In this document: positions 63,501 to 64,000 of the stretch, one piece after another
How the letters are laid out: the number at the start of each line of letters is the position of its first letter
Numbering within the stretch: the stretch's first letter is position 1
Assembly: GCA_007570785.1 (NCBI GenBank)
Contig: ML662465.1
Location: forward strand, 2,597,052 to 2,661,051
Source: Antilocapra americana
Taxonomy: Eukaryota; Chordata; Mammalia; Artiodactyla; Antilocapridae
Length of the DNA stretch: 64,000 nt
Direction of reading: 5' to 3'
Translations under genes and position numbers: made by a program
Notes under the pieces: generated by a model
Told to the model about the DNA's origin: nothing
The model's input: only the letters and a program-made list of their open reading frames with translations
The model's database searches: none

Positions 63501-63949
63501 CCTGGTCCATACCCAAACATGTGTCCTTGTGGACTTCACATTCTACTGATATTGATAGACTTCAGCCGAACAAACAAATAAATAAGTAAGGTGATGCTGG
63601 GTTGTGATATAGCTTATGAAGTAAATAGGTGAGGTCATGTAGGGGGCACTGTAGGTGGGGTTCCTGGTAAAGCTCTCTTGGGGGAGATGAGAATGTGACC
63701 TATAGGCAGGAACTTTGGATACCAGGTCCAGAAAATCAAGACTAATTCAGAAACCATTCACTTCAGCCTGGGACTTGAACTCATGTTCCGGAACTTGAAT
63801 CCAGCCAAAACCCTGTATGGGATTCCAATCCACGGTCTTCTAATTAGAATCGCTCACCTGGTGTCTAGACCTACTTAGGCCCAGGTTTCTTATGTTTCGG
63901 AGCAGAAGGAATTCAGCAAGAGGCAAAACGTTAGGCAATACACTGTTGT
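63501..63949. other. Unassigned sequence
   Basis: Nothing recognised. Confidence 0.45.
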
Positions 63950-64000
63950 TGCTCAGTTGCTATGTTGTATCCGACTTTACTCCTTCTCTGAGACAGTCAT
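63950..64000 (-). mobile_element. Bov-A/BovB tail, cut by the window edge
   Basis: 'tgttgttgctcagttgctat' and 'gttgtatccgactttactcc' start a reversed Bov-tA or BovB tail. The shared terminal sequence cannot tell which. Confidence 0.7.

Noticed and set aside
62790..63539. 249-codon minus-strand open frame, the longest in the window
   Set aside because: Much of it is the antisense of the plus-strand BovB at 63066-63412, flanked by L2 sequence. Similar antisense peptides appear at every plus BovB copy.
1..64000. CRISPR arrays, operons, phage or bacterial systems
   Set aside because: No direct-repeat/spacer pattern, no dense prokaryotic gene order and no ribosome-binding sites. The repeat content is clearly that of a ruminant nuclear genome.

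Overview
The window is nuclear DNA from a ruminant, almost certainly a bovid (cattle, sheep, goat or a close relative). The evidence is the repeat content. Throughout are copies of the pecoran tRNA-derived SINE Bov-tA (head near 'ggcttccctggtggctcag', tail near 'cacgactgaagcgactta'), its dimeric form, CHR-type SINEs, at least 13 pieces of the RTE-class LINE BovB, and ruminant L1 3' ends. Older layers (MIR, L2, L1M-type, MLT1/MaLR LTRs) are shared by all placental mammals. I cannot separate cattle, sheep and goat from the sequence alone.

I find no protein-coding exon that I recognise, and no tRNA, rRNA, snRNA, CRISPR or other RNA gene. The window is intergenic or lies inside a very long intron. 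Nearly every long open frame is explained by antisense or sense reading of SINE, LINE or pyrimidine-tract sequence; the few in unique DNA (for example 9548-10024, 41772-42191 and 42496-42867) carry no motif I know. The only frames with a real coding origin are dead remnants: BovB ORF2 C-terminal fragments (about 13879-14290, 20735-21015, 48660-48944) and L1 ORF2 relics (22900-23180, 44765-45060).

Layout. 1-13 kb: Bov-tA copies in ordinary unique DNA, three minus-strand BovB 3' ends, two L2 3' ends (one split by a SINE). 13-16 kb: an MLT1-like LTR and two BovB pieces. 17-24 kb: L1-dominated, including a 1.7-kb minus-strand L1 split by two later insertions, an L1 ORF2 relic and L1M 3' ends. 24.6-25.9 kb: one LTR of ruminant endogenous-retrovirus type, minus strand. 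26-40 kb: mixed SINEs, CHR elements, L1 ends in both orientations, and a repeat-poor island at 30.4-31.06 kb. 40-48 kb: mostly unique sequence and MIR/L2, ending in a long pyrimidine tract. 48-51 kb: the longest BovB copy, a CHR, and an L1 carrying a BovB with a perfect target duplication. 51-60 kb: few young repeats; old MIR, L2 and MLT1 layers, an unassigned possible LTR-like block (51.3-52.4 kb) and a cluster of TGCATG motifs (53.96-54.18 kb). 60-64 kb: two L1 3' ends each split by Bov-tA, and an L2 split by BovB.

The parts do not cooperate as a system. What the window records is a relative order of insertion: MIR/L2/L1M first, then MLT1-like LTRs, then ruminant L1, then Bov-tA and BovB, often with readable target-site duplications. 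I found no new biological system. The points most worth checking are the chimaeric SINE/BovB insertion at 20.6-21.3 kb, the doubled polyadenylation module in the retroviral LTR, the TGCATG cluster, and the repeat-poor islands as possible conserved non-coding elements. Family names were assigned by eye from remembered consensus signatures; no search was run.
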